A program made the position numbers and the translations under genes. A stretch of DNA of 41,878 nt from an uncultured Victivallales bacterium (GTDB taxonomy: Bacteria > Verrucomicrobiota > Lentisphaeria > Oligosphaerales > JAFGRS01): the NCBI GenBank assembly GCA_903837355.1, contig CAILUI010000143.1, positions 1-41,878 on the forward strand. The letters run 5' to 3'. Shown here piece by piece: positions 15,437 to 26,000 of this stretch. The notes beneath the pieces were generated by a model that worked only from the letters and a program-made list of their open reading frames with translations, searched no databases and was not told the origin of the DNA. Position 1 is the stretch's first letter; each line of letters begins with the position of its first letter.

Positions 15437-17551
15437 ATGCAGGCCTATCCGCTTGACGTCATCGAGTTCTACCTGGCGCCCAACGGCAACGACGCGTGGT
15501 CGGGCCGGCTGCGGGAGCCCAATGCCGACGGCAACGACGGCCCGCTGGCCACCCTCAAGGGGGCGCTGCAGAAGATCCGCTGCCTGCGGGAGCGCCCGGT
15601 CCATCTCGCCACGCCGCATGTGATCGGCGGGCTCAAGGGTCCGGTGGTGGTCTGGCTGCGCGGCGGCCGCTACGAACTCGCCGAACCGGTGACCATCGGC
15701 GCGGACGAGGCCGTGCCCGTGACCTTTGCCGCCTGCCCCGGCGAGACGCCGGTGCTCGATGGCGGCGTGCGCGTCAGCGACTGGCAGGTCGGCACCTGCA
15801 ACGGCCGCACCGCGTGGACGGCTGACCTTCCCGAGGTGCGGGCGGGGCGCTGGTTCTTCCGCGAGCTCTTCGTCAACGGCGAGCGCCGCCTGCGCCCGCG
15901 CCTGCCCAAGCAGGGCCTGGTGCGCATGGACACCGTACCCGGCATGCCCCTGCCTGCCGGTTGGGGCGGCGGCGGCTACACCCAGTTCACCTGCGTCGAG
16001 GGGGACGTGAAGCCCTTCCGCAACCTGACCGACGTCGAGGTCGTGTATGTGCACTTCTGGATCGAGGAACGCAGTCCGATCGCCGCCTTCGATCCGGCCG
16101 CCCGCTTGGTTACCCTGAGCCGCGGCAGTTGCAGCAACATGGTGGGGTCCTTCGGCCGGCAGTTGGCCGATTACTACCTGGACAACGTGGCCGAAGCGCT
16201 GACCGATCCGGGCGAGTGGTACCTGGACCGCGCCGCCGGCAAGCTCATCTACCTACCGCTGCCCGGAGAAACCCCGGAAACCTGTGCGGTCGTGGCGCCC
16301 AAAGCCCTGCAACTGCTGCGCCTGGCCGGCAGTGCGACCCGGTCCGTCGAGAACGTGCGCTTCCGCGGCATCACCTTCCAGCACACCGACTGGCGTCACC
16401 CGGGCGAGGAGCCGCGGGCGAGCCAGGATCTGCTGCCGAACGCCTCCGTCACGTGGTTCAACCGCGGCGACCGTGCCGCGGCGGGTCAGGCCGCGGCCGA
16501 TGTCCCTGGCGTCATCCACCTCGAGTACGCCCGCGACTGCTCCTTCGAAGAGTGCACCATCCGCAACGTCGGCTGGTATGGGCTGTTCCTGTCCAACGGT
16601 TGCCATGGCATCCGCGTCGTGGGCTGCGAACTCCGTGATCTGGGTGCGGGCGGGATCAAGATCAACGGCACCGCGGCGGGCGAAGCTGAGAGCGGGCGTA
16701 CCGGTTGGAACCGCATCGCCGACAACCACATCCATCAGGCCGGACGCATTTTCCACAGTGCCATCGGCGTGCTGAGCATGAACTCGGCGGGCAACGTCAT
16801 CGCCCACAACCACATCCACGATCTCTTCTACAGCGGCATCTCGGTCGGCTGGGTGTGGGGCTACGGGCCCAGTGTCAGCCACGACAACCTCATCGAGAAG
16901 AACCACATCCACACCATCGGCCAGGGGCTGCTCTCGGACATGGGCGGCGTCTACCTGCTGGGCGTACAACCGGGCACCATCGTGCGTGGCAACCTCATCC
17001 ACGATGTGGTCAAGGCACACTACGGCGCCTGGGCGCTGTACACCGACGAGGGCTCCAGCCACATCATCCTCGAGAACAACGTCTGCTACCGCACCAACGG
17101 CCATGTCTTCCACCAACACTACGGCCGCGAAAATACCTTGCGCAACAACATCCTGGTTTTCGGCGACGAAGCCGCCACCGCCTACAGCCGGATCGAGCCG
17201 CACGTGGGCGTGCTCTACTACCGCAACATCCTGGTAGGCGCCGGCTCGCCCATGTTCGCCAACGCCTACGGTGGCGACCAGCGTCGTATCTTCTCCGACC
17301 TGAACCTGTTCTGGGATACCACGCGCGCCGAGCCGTTGCTGAACCGCGGCGCTGACGGCAAGCAGGAGTGGGACTTGGAGCAGTGGCGCCGCCTGGGCCA
17401 CGATCTGCATTCGCTGATCGCCGATCCCGGCTTTGCGGACGCCGCCCAGGGTGACTTCGCCCTGGCCGCCAACTCCCCGGCCCTGGGCCTCGGCTTCCAA
17501 CCCATCGATCTGAGCGACGTGGGACCGCGAGCGGCAGGGCAACGGGAGTAA
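15437..17551 (+). CDS. Right-handed parallel beta-helix protein, GH141-like
   Basis: A 704-residue protein. ATG 15437 is chosen because GGAGG (15423-15427) sits 9 bases upstream; the open frame reaches 14879 but the upstream part has no start signal. It has no signal peptide at this start. FYLAPNGNDAWSG (11-23), a PLATLKGA segment, VVWLRGGRYEL and TPVLDGGVRVSDW are the usual entry of GH141-like beta-helix enzymes. RELFVNGERRLRPRLP and EWYLDRAAGKLIYLPLPGE follow in the order typical of that family. From about residue 305 (VRFRGITFQHTDW) to 605 the beta-helix rungs carry repeated NxIH/NHIHD motifs. GH141 contains an alpha-L-fucosidase and a xylanase; the substrate here is unknown. Its end is 4 bases from the end of the convergent barrel gene. 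Confidence 0.8.
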   Translation: MQAYPLDVIEFYLAPNGNDAWSGRLREPNADGNDGPLATLKGALQKIRCLRERPVHLATPHVIGGLKGPVVVWLRGGRYELAEPVTIGADEAVPVTFAACPGETPVLDGGVRVSDWQVGTCNGRTAWTADLPEVRAGRWFFRELFVNGERRLRPRLPKQGLVRMDTVPGMPLPAGWGGGGYTQFTCVEGDVKPFRNLTDVEVVYVHFWIEERSPIAAFDPAARLVTLSRGSCSNMVGSFGRQLADYYLDNVAEALTDPGEWYLDRAAGKLIYLPLPGETPETCAVVAPKALQLLRLAGSATRSVENVRFRGITFQHTDWRHPGEEPRASQDLLPNASVTWFNRGDRAAAGQAAADVPGVIHLEYARDCSFEECTIRNVGWYGLFLSNGCHGIRVVGCELRDLGAGGIKINGTAAGEAESGRTGWNRIADNHIHQAGRIFHSAIGVLSMNSAGNVIAHNHIHDLFYSGISVGWVWGYGPSVSHDNLIEKNHIHTIGQGLLSDMGGVYLLGVQPGTIVRGNLIHDVVKAHYGAWALYTDEGSSHIILENNVCYRTNGHVFHQHYGRENTLRNNILVFGDEAATAYSRIEPHVGVLYYRNILVGAGSPMFANAYGGDQRRIFSDLNLFWDTTRAEPLLNRGADGKQEWDLEQWRRLGHDLHSLIADPGFADAAQGDFALAANSPALGLGFQPIDLSDVGPRAAGQRE

Positions 17552-17555
17552 GCGC

Positions 17556-18332
17556 TCAGAAGCTCAGCCCGACGCTGAGGCCGGCAAACGGCGTATCCGA
17601 GTGGCCGTAGACCTCCTTGCCCAGGCGCTTCACCTCGCCGTCGAGCAGGGCTGCGTAGCCGCCGAAGACCGCCAGCGACAAGTGCTCGGTCACGGCGTAC
17701 GCCAGAGTCGCCTTGAGCAGAACGTCGGACTCGGCACCGTGCGCGCTCTCGCCGAAGTAGTAGTCGTGGTACTTGCTGCTGCCCCAGCCGAGCCCGCCGG
17801 CGAGTGTCAGCCCGAGCTTCTCCGTGAACGTGAACTCATGCTCCAGGCCGGCGTTCAGGTAGAAGCCCTCGGCTTCGTCGACGTCGTAGTAGGCTGCCAG
17901 CGAGGGTGACAGCGGCACGCCGGAAAGCGTGGCGCTGGCGAACACCTCGCCGGTGCTGTCATAGCTTGAGAAGCTGTACCAGGCGAAGCCACCCTCGAGG
18001 TCGAGGCCCTCCACCGGCGAGGTGGCGTAGCTGACTGTGTAGTCGACCTCCTGCAGACGGTAGGCCTCGCCGTTGTCCTCGTTGACGGCCGTGGTGTCGA
18101 TACTGCCCCAGGCGTTCAGGCTGATTCCGTAGGCGGAGACGGTGGCGGAGGGCTGCAGGACGGGGTCGTTGACCAGGCGCATGCCGCGCCAGACGTACGC
18201 CGACACCCAGTCGACGGAGGCTTCGGTGGTGACGGTCTCAGCCCGCGCCGCCCCGATTCCCACCCCCATGCCCACCCAGGCTGCGGCCGCAGCCAGACCC
18301 AAGCGTTTGATCCTGCCTGTCGTCGAGATCAT
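17556..18332 (-). CDS. Outer-membrane beta-barrel protein
   Basis: A 258-residue protein with a signal peptide ending GIGAARA before ETVTTEAS. ATG 18332 has AAGGGG six bases upstream, better than the farther in-frame start at 18371. The mature part opens with ASVDWVSAYVWRGMRLVNDP, typical of the TIGR02001/TorF-like barrel family. It alternates short amphipathic strands with turns (LNAWGSID, VDYTVSYAT, FYLNAGLEHEFTFTEKLGLTLAGGLGWG) and ends in an aromatic residue (GLSVGLSF), as outer-membrane proteins do for Bam recognition. It is a probable small porin or structural barrel, convergent with the beta-helix gene. Confidence 0.8.
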   Translation of the reverse strand: MISTTGRIKRLGLAAAAAWVGMGVGIGAARAETVTTEASVDWVSAYVWRGMRLVNDPVLQPSATVSAYGISLNAWGSIDTTAVNEDNGEAYRLQEVDYTVSYATSPVEGLDLEGGFAWYSFSSYDSTGEVFASATLSGVPLSPSLAAYYDVDEAEGFYLNAGLEHEFTFTEKLGLTLAGGLGWGSSKYHDYYFGESAHGAESDVLLKATLAYAVTEHLSLAVFGGYAALLDGEVKRLGKEVYGHSDTPFAGLSVGLSF

Positions 18333-18403
18333 GTTGCACCCCTTCCTACTGTGCGCCGCGACACCGGCCATAACCTAACGCCACGCGCCGGCCCGCGCGC
18401 GAT

Positions 18404-18617
18404 GGCGGCCCACCGCCTCTCCACGGGTCGGAACCGTACCGCCGCGAGCCCCCATGCGGCCGCGGGTGAGGGCACCCGCGCGTACTGACCTCCGGCGGTG
18501 GCGGCCTACCGCCTCTCCACGGGTCGGAACCGTACCGCCGCATGCCCCCACGCGGCCGCGGGTGAGGGCACCCGCGCGTACTGACCTCCTGCGGTGGCGG
18601 CCCACCGCCTCGCCACC
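18404..18617. repeat. 96-base direct repeats (two copies and a fragment)
   Basis: Copy 1 is 18404-18499, copy 2 is 18500-18595, and a partial third begins at 18596. By eye the two full copies differ at about 5 of 96 positions. Each contains an 8-bp hairpin CGCGGGTG-AGGG-CACCCGCG (18461-18480 and 18557-18576) and a CGGAACCG palindrome. They fill the gap between the divergent barrel gene and Gly-rich gene (18333-18759). They remain open in several frames because 96 is divisible by 3, but no start signal or plausible protein is seen. Confidence 0.9.
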
Positions 18618-18759
18618 GGCTTCTGTGGGGGGCGCAGCGGCGAAGTCAGCTCCACCGTGCAACCTGGCACGATGCGCGGTGTCTCGATCACGGGGTTCCG
18701 GCAGGTGCCCAGGTCGTGCGGAGCCGTTCGTAGTTAAGGACAGAGAAGAGGGTCATACC

Positions 18760-20055
18760 ATGCATACCTCCCCCATCCGACCCGCCCTGGCGCAGCAGTC
18801 ATGGCGGCTCCTGCTCGGGGTCCTGACCGCGGCCGCGCTGGGACTGCCGCTGCCGGTCTGGAGTGCGCTCACCATCCCCTCCGACGGGTCGGACGGCGCG
18901 CTGAGCATTACGGCAGACACCACCATCGATCTCAGCCAGGCGGTCGCGGGGCAGTGGGACGCGAGCAATGCAGCCCATGCCGGCAAGGGCATCTACGACG
19001 CGACGAAGTGGGCGGTGGTCTTCAAGTACACCGACGTCACCATCGCGGCCGGGGCGACGGTGACCTTCACCAATCACCCTGGCCGCGCGCCGGTGGTCTG
19101 GCTGATCAGCGGCAACGCCACCATCGCCGGCACAGTCAACCTCAAGGGCGGTAACTGGGTCGCGGCGCCGGCTCTGGCCGAGCCCGGCCCGGGGGGTTTC
19201 CGCGGGGGCATGGCGTACTTCACCCCAGGCGTGACGGGCGGGGCCGGCTTCGGGCCCGGCGGCGGCGGCACGGCGGTGGTCGGTCAAGGCGGTAGCCACG
19301 GCGCCGTGGGCAGCGGCGCCGGCGCCGGCCCGCTCTACGGCAATCCGTCCCTGATCCCGCTGCTGGGCGGCTCGGGCGGCGGCGGCGATACCGACACCTC
19401 TGGGCAGTCCGGCGCGGCGGGTGGCGGAGCCATCCTCGTGGCCTGTACCGGCACCCTCTCCATCACGGGGACGATCACGGCCAACGGCGGCAACAGCGCG
19501 CCCACGGGCTACAACTCCGCGGGTGGCAGCGGCAGTGGCGGCGGCATTCGCCTGGTGGCGGGAACGTTGACGGGAAATGGCGTCATCCAGGCCGTCGGCG
19601 GCAGCGTGGGCAACCCCGGCGGGCTGGGCCGCATCCGCATCGAGCGCGTCGCCAATGCGGGCAATCCGCAGGTCGTCCCAGACCCCAGCGTGGTGGCCTT
19701 GGCCGACGGCTCGACGCCGATCCTCTGGCCGCCCGCCGACGGACCTCAGGTGCGTATCGTCTCGATCGGTGGCGAAGCGGTTCCCGCCGACCCGCGAGCG
19801 AGTTTCGGCAGCGCGGGTGCCGACGCGACCATCGCCCAGGTCAGTACGACGCCGGTCATCGTCGAGACGACCCATGTCGAGGAGGCCGCCCAAGTCTTCG
19901 TCCGCGTGACCCCGCGCGCCAATGCCAACTACACCCGTACCCAGGCCTCGTCGCACGAGGTCATCGGCACGGATCCGCTGGTCATCCGCTGGACCGCCAG
20001 CGTTCCGGTGCAGGCGGGCTACTCCGCCATGCAGGTCCACGTCATCCGGCCGTGA
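18760..20055 (+). CDS. Secreted glycine-rich surface protein
   Basis: A 431-residue protein. ATG 18760 lies 7 bases after GAAGAGG; the upstream open frame runs through the 96-base repeats and is rejected. The signal peptide (RLLLGVLTAAALGLPLPVWSA) is followed by a parallel-beta-type region with recurring T-x-T-x-A-x-G strands (VTIAAGATVTF, NATIAGTVNLKGG, SITGTITANGGN) and a Gly-rich core (about 150-280) with GGGSGG-type runs and GGGAILVA/GGGIRLVA motifs. Such proteins occur as secreted surface proteins in Planctomycetes and relatives, usually of unknown role. Its stop TGA overlaps a GTG-ATG start region of the giant gene, so the two are probably translated together and may form one surface structure. 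Confidence 0.8.
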   Translation: MHTSPIRPALAQQSWRLLLGVLTAAALGLPLPVWSALTIPSDGSDGALSITADTTIDLSQAVAGQWDASNAAHAGKGIYDATKWAVVFKYTDVTIAAGATVTFTNHPGRAPVVWLISGNATIAGTVNLKGGNWVAAPALAEPGPGGFRGGMAYFTPGVTGGAGFGPGGGGTAVVGQGGSHGAVGSGAGAGPLYGNPSLIPLLGGSGGGGDTDTSGQSGAAGGGAILVACTGTLSITGTITANGGNSAPTGYNSAGGSGSGGGIRLVAGTLTGNGVIQAVGGSVGNPGGLGRIRIERVANAGNPQVVPDPSVVALADGSTPILWPPADGPQVRIVSIGGEAVPADPRASFGSAGADATIAQVSTTPVIVETTHVEEAAQVFVRVTPRANANYTRTQASSHEVIGTDPLVIRWTASVPVQAGYSAMQVHVIRP

Positions 20056-20093
20056 TGGCGCCGTGGTTCTCTCTGGCAGAGGAGACTATGGCC

Positions 20094-23000
20094 ATGGTCA
20101 GACGACGACAGGGGACGCGGCTGCCTGAGCCGCCCCGCGGCTCGTGGCGGGTCCACCCGGCTGCTCGGGCCTGTGTCCTCTTGCTCCTTGCCGGCTTCAC
20201 GCACGCCCAGGCGCAGACGCTGCTGCTGCGGGAAGTCGTCTCGCGCGAGATCTGCGTCCACGTCGGCGGCGTCCGCACGCCGGCATTGGCAGAGGTGGTC
20301 TCGCGGGAAGCGACCCTGTCCACGGCGGGCGATCAGGCCGGGGTCCTCTCGCCGCAGACGCTCTCGCGTGAGACCGACCTCTGCGTTGCCACTGCCGCTG
20401 CCCCAGCGCCGGTCACAGAGCTCCAGGTCAGCATCGACCCCACCGGCGCGACGGCCCAGCTTGACTGGAGTGGCTACAACGAGCTGCTCCAGCGGGACGT
20501 GGTGCGCTATAGCATCTACCTGTCCGACCAGCCCTTCACCACGGTCGCCGCAGCCACGCCCTACGCCTCGGTGGGCGCCGGCACGCAGGCCCTGACCATT
20601 GGCGGCCTCGAGCCCTGGCGCGACCACTGCTTCGCCGTCGTAGCCGTGGACGCGCTGGGGCAGTACAGCCCGACGGTCTTCTACGCTGCCTCCTACCCGC
20701 TGACCCGCGAGCTCGTCTCCCGCGAGACCGGGCTGCTGGTGGCTGCCGGCGTACCGAGCGGGCAAGGCCAGACGCTGTCACGCGAGGTCAGTCTGGTGGC
20801 GGGCACGGCGGCGCCGCCGGCCGCAGTCACGGAACTGACCCTCAGCGCCAGCCCCACCGCCGACGCCGTCACCCTCGACTGGAGCGCCTATGACGAAGTG
20901 CTGCAACGGGACGTCGCGCGCTACGACATCTACCTCGCCGACCTCCCTTTCGCGGATGTCGGCGCGATGGCGCCGTACACCACGGTGCCGGCCGGCACCC
21001 AGAGCCTGAGGATCAGCGGCCTCGCCGCCTGGCGCGACCACTGCTTCGCGGTCGTCGCCGTGGATGCACTGGGCCACTTCCTCGCGACGGTGGAGTACAG
21101 CGCCGCGTACGCCTTGACCACCGAGGTCGTCTCGCGCGAGGTCTGCGTCCACGTCGGCGGCAGCGACCGCCCACTCTACGCTCAGGTCACCTCCCGCGAA
21201 GCCGCGCTGCTCGTCCCGGAGCCGGGGGTGCCCGCACCCGTGACCGGGGTCGACAGCGGCTTCACCGCCACGACCTCGGCGACGGCCTACGGCGCCGTCG
21301 ATCTCGCCTGGCCCAGCTACAACGAACCCGCCCAGATCGATGTGGCCCGCTACCGGATCTACGTCGGACCGAGTTACTTCGATGACGTCACGGCGCTGAC
21401 GCCGTTCGGGTTCGCGCCCGCCGGGGTTCTGGCGCACACCGTCGTGGGTCTGGCCGGTGGCGCCATCCACTACCTGGCGGTCGTGGCGGAAGACGCGCTG
21501 GGGCACTGGAACCCGGTTGTGCGCGCCGTCTCGGCGCAGGCCTCGGTCAGCGCGCTCGGGGAGGTGCGGGAGTTCGCCGCCCAGAGCCTGGCAGATCGCC
21601 TGCTCCTCTCCTGGTTGCCACCCGCGAGTGCGGAGTTGTTCCTGGACCACTACCTCGTCTACGTCGGTGCCAACCCCACGCCGACGCTGGTTCCCCGCGG
21701 CACGACCAGCTTGGCGGTCGAGGGTTTGGAGCCAGCACACGGCTACGCCTGCCGGGTCACCACCGTCGACTGGATCGACACCGAGAGCGGCGGGGCATCC
21801 CTGCTGGCCGCAACCTGGCTGGCGAACCCGACCGGGGTGCAGGCCCGCGCCTTCGATGGCCAGGCCCGCCTGACCTGGACGGCCGTGACACCGGCGAGCC
21901 TGCTGCAACACTACGCCGTCTACGTTGCCGCCACCCCCTTCGCTTCGGTCGCGGGGCTGACCCCCGTCCTGACCACGCGCGGCACCCGTGCCGATCTGGG
22001 CGGGTTGACCAATGGCACCGAGTACACCTGCGCCGTAACCGCCGTGAACCTCTCCGCTGGCGCCGACCCCACGGTGACCCCGGTCGCCGTCACGCCCCAC
22101 CCGGTTCCACCCGTCGAGTACGCGGACTTGGCCGTGGGCACCGTCGCGGCCCCCACCCAAGCCTACGACGGGGACACGGTGACGGTCACCTGGCCGGTCG
22201 CCAACCGCGGCCTGGGTACGACCGGCGACGGGACGCCGGATGGCGTGGTCGACGCCTGGATGGACCGCGTCGTGCTCTCCCGCGATGCGATCCTCGGCAA
22301 TATCGACGATCTCCTGCTGGCCAGCGTGCCGCACGCCGGCAGCCTCCTGCCCGCCGCGGACTACACCGGCACGTGGACCGGCACCCTCCCCGTCGGCGTC
22401 ACCGGCGCGTTCCACGTCTTCATCTGGGTGGACGCTGGCGATGCTGTAGCGGAATATCCTGATGCTGAACAGAATACGGGTGAATCACTAGCCCTGCTTC
22501 AGATCGACCCGCCAGCGCTGGCCGACCTGGTCGCCGAGCACGTCGGGCTAGGGGTCGCCACCGCTGTTTTCGGCGGGCCGCTGGCGCTCGAGTGGACCGT
22601 CCGCAACGCCGGCAACCTGACCGTCGACCGGGGCTGGACGGATGCCGTGTGGTTCTCCCGTGACCACGTCCTCAGTCCCGCCACCGACCTCTTCCTGGGT
22701 GCCTTCCCCGCGCCCGCCGGAGCGCTACCCCCCGGCGCCACCTATACCCTGACCCAGACCCTGATCCTGCCCAGTGCGGACGCCCTGCCCACGGGGGACT
22801 GGTCTGTGCTGGTGGTCGCCGACGAGGCCGGCCGGGTCGCGGAATCCGACGAAGCCAACAACCTGGCGGTCAGCGCCAGCGTCCAGATGTCTCTGCCCGT
22901 GCTGCCGGATCTCAAGGTGACGGCCGTCTCCGCTCCCACAACGGTGTTGTCCGAGGCCTGGTTCGCGGTCCGTTTCCGCACCGCGAATGTCGGTCTGGCG

Positions 23001-26000
23001 ACCGCCGCGAGCGCGACGGGCTGGGAGGACCGCCTGCTGTTGTCGACGGACGCCCTGGCGGGCGACGATCTACTGCTGGGGTCCTACGCCTTCGCCGGCC
23101 CGCTCCCGGTGACCGGGGCCGCGGACGCCATCGAGCGTGTGGTCACCGTCCGCGCGCCGCTCGCCGCCGGCGAGTACTGGCTGGTGGCGCAGACCGATGT
23201 GGCCGACCGCGTGCTGGAGATCGGCGAAGCGAATAACGTTCTTGTGGCACTGCAGCCACTGCAGGTCGAGTCCGCCTACACGGCCACCGTCGGCACGGCC
23301 ATCGACGTCGCCGCCAGCGGCACGCCGATTCCGTTGACTGGTACCGCCGCGCTTTTCGGCAGCGGCGAAGCGGCGACCCACGCCTTGGTGAACATCCATA
23401 TCGTGGTACACGGCTTCACCCGCGTGATCTCGGCCCTGACCGACGACACGGGCCACTTCCAGGCCACCTGGCGCCCCCTGGCCAACGAGGGCGGGCACTA
23501 CACGCTGGGCGCCTGCCATCCGGGGCAGGCGACGGCACCCGTCCAGGATGCCTTCGATCTGGTGGGCCTCGCCCTCGACCTGCCCGCGACAGCGCTGGCA
23601 CTGATGGTCGGCGCCGAGGAAACGGCGGCCGTGCTGACCCTCCGCAACCTGGGTGAGGCGCCCGTAACCGACGTCACCATCGCCGTAGCCGGGCTTTCGG
23701 CTAACCTCAGCGCCAGCGTGACGCCGATGACGATCGCGGCTCTGCCGGGTCAGGGCGCCCTGGCGCTGACGCTGCGTGCCCGCGCCGCCGGACCGCTGCC
23801 CACCGAGGGCAGCATCGTGCTGAGTCTGGCCAGCCACACCACCGCCGCCCGGCAGGTGACCGTCCCCGTGACCGTGATCCTGCAGACGCCCGATCTCGTC
23901 GTGACCCCCGCGGAGGTGCTTGCGGCCATGGTCGGCGGCGAGGTCCGGCCGGTCAACCTCAGCGTCGGCAATCTCGGAGCCGTGGCCGCCGACCTCGTTA
24001 CCGTTTCAATCCCGGAAGCCCCCTGGCTGAAGCTGAGTACGCCTGCCGTTTTCGGCCCCCTGGCGCCGGGAGCCACGGCGCCCCTCGAGCTGCTCCTCTG
24101 CCCGGCCAACGACCTGCCGCTGGGACCCTACCAGGGCCAGATCACGGTCAGTCCGGCCAACGGCCCCGCGCGCACCGTGCCCTTCACCTTCAGGATGGTC
24201 TCGACGGCGGTGGGGACGCTCACGGTCTACGCGGTAGACGAGTATTACTACTTTACCCCTGGACAACCACGCCTCGCCGGCGCCACGGTCACCCTCAGGG
24301 ATGCCGGTTCCGACGTGCCGGTGGCGACGGCGGTGACCGACGCCGACGGTATGGCCACCTTCGCGGTTCTCCCCGAAGATTACTACCAGCTTGAGGTCAC
24401 CGCGCCGCGCCATGCCAGTTCCAGCAGTGTCGTGTTCGTCAGCGCCGCCGGCGTGAACGAGCAGCTCATGTTCCTCTCGCGCCAGACCGTCACCTACGTG
24501 TGGAGCGTGGTGCCGACGGCGGTCGAAGACGTGACCGAAATTACCATCGAGGCCCTTTTTGAGACCAACGTGCCGGCACCGGTGGTGACCGTCGAGCCCA
24601 CCGTGCTCGACCTGGCCGGTCTCGACGAGGTCGGGCAGACGCGCTCGGTCAACCTGACCCTCCGCAACCACGGCTGGATCGCGGCCCAGAACGCCCATTT
24701 CAACATCGGCACCCACCCGTACTTCACCATCGTGCCCCTGCTGTCGGATCTCGGCACGCTGCCGGCCCGCAGTTCACTCGTCGTGCCCGTGCGACTCACC
24801 CGCAGCGGTCGCCAGGCGCCGGGGGCCAAGGACGAGGGCGGTTGCGCTCTGCCCATGGCGGTCGAGTATGACTTCATCTGCGGCCCGCGACGCGTCCCCG
24901 GCAGCGCCCCGGTTCAGGTCAGTAACCTGGGCGGCAACTGCCCGAGCGCGATCGGCTTCCCGGTCGCCGAGGGCGGCGGCGGGGGCGGCGGCATCCTCCA
25001 CGTCCAGGGCGCAGCCACCGGTATCAGCACCTGCGACGAGTGCGCGCCCAGACGCCTTGGGGAGATGCTCAGTTGCGCGGTCGGGTTCATCCCCGGAGTG
25101 GGCTGTGCCGCCGGGCTCTACGATTGCCTCAGTGGGCCGGAACCGGGGACTCCCTGGTACTCGTACCTCCTGAACTGCATCTACGCGGGCGTCGGCTGCG
25201 CCGCCGACTTGGGAGTCGTGGGCAACGTCTTCGACGGCCTGCGCTGCTACTGCGACATCGCGCACGCCTGCGACGGGCTGCCGGGGCATCCGGCCCAGGA
25301 CGATCCCGGCTGCGACCTCCTCAACTTCCAGTGGCCGGACTCCTGGTGGTTCAAGTCCGGGGCCGTGACGGCGGCAGGGGGCCGCACCGCGCTCTCAGCC
25401 TACGACACGGCCCTGGCCACGCTGCACACCCGCACGCTGCGGCTCCTGAGTCAGCTCGACTGGCTCGTCGAGCTATTCGGCGACGAACGCTGGCTGCGGC
25501 CGGACGCGGCCCCCGCAGTCGGCCCCTTCCTCGAGCGCTTCCTGGCCGCGGCGAATGCCGCTTCGGAGGACGGCGAACGGATCTCCCCGGCGGAACAGTC
25601 GAGCCTGGAGACGGACGTCCTGCCGACGGGTGTGGACGCGGGGATGGTCACCCACCTGGTCGAACGCTGGAACCGCTCCCTGGAGTACTGGCAGGCCGGC
25701 CTAGTCAACAGCACCGATGTCCTCGCCGGCGAGAGCCAGGACTTCATCGCTCTCGATCGCCTGCAGGCGCGCCTGGGAACGCACCAACAGGCGCTCGCCG
25801 ACACCGCCGCCGAGGGCTTCACCTCCATTGCGGAGTCGCTGGACGCAGCGCGTGCTGACCTGATGGTGGCTCTGACCACCGAAACCAGCGGGGGTGGGGT
25901 CTGCGCGCGGGTGCGCCTGCAGATCAATCAGCGGGCCGTGCAGACTCGCGATGCCTTCGCCGCCACGCTGCTGCTCGAGAACCGCACCGCGACGCCTCTC

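Noticed and set aside
18375..18662. Repetitive minus-strand protein from the 96-base repeats
   Set aside because: The repeat unit is a multiple of 3, so frames stay open by chance; no start signal, and the hairpins point to a DNA or RNA element.
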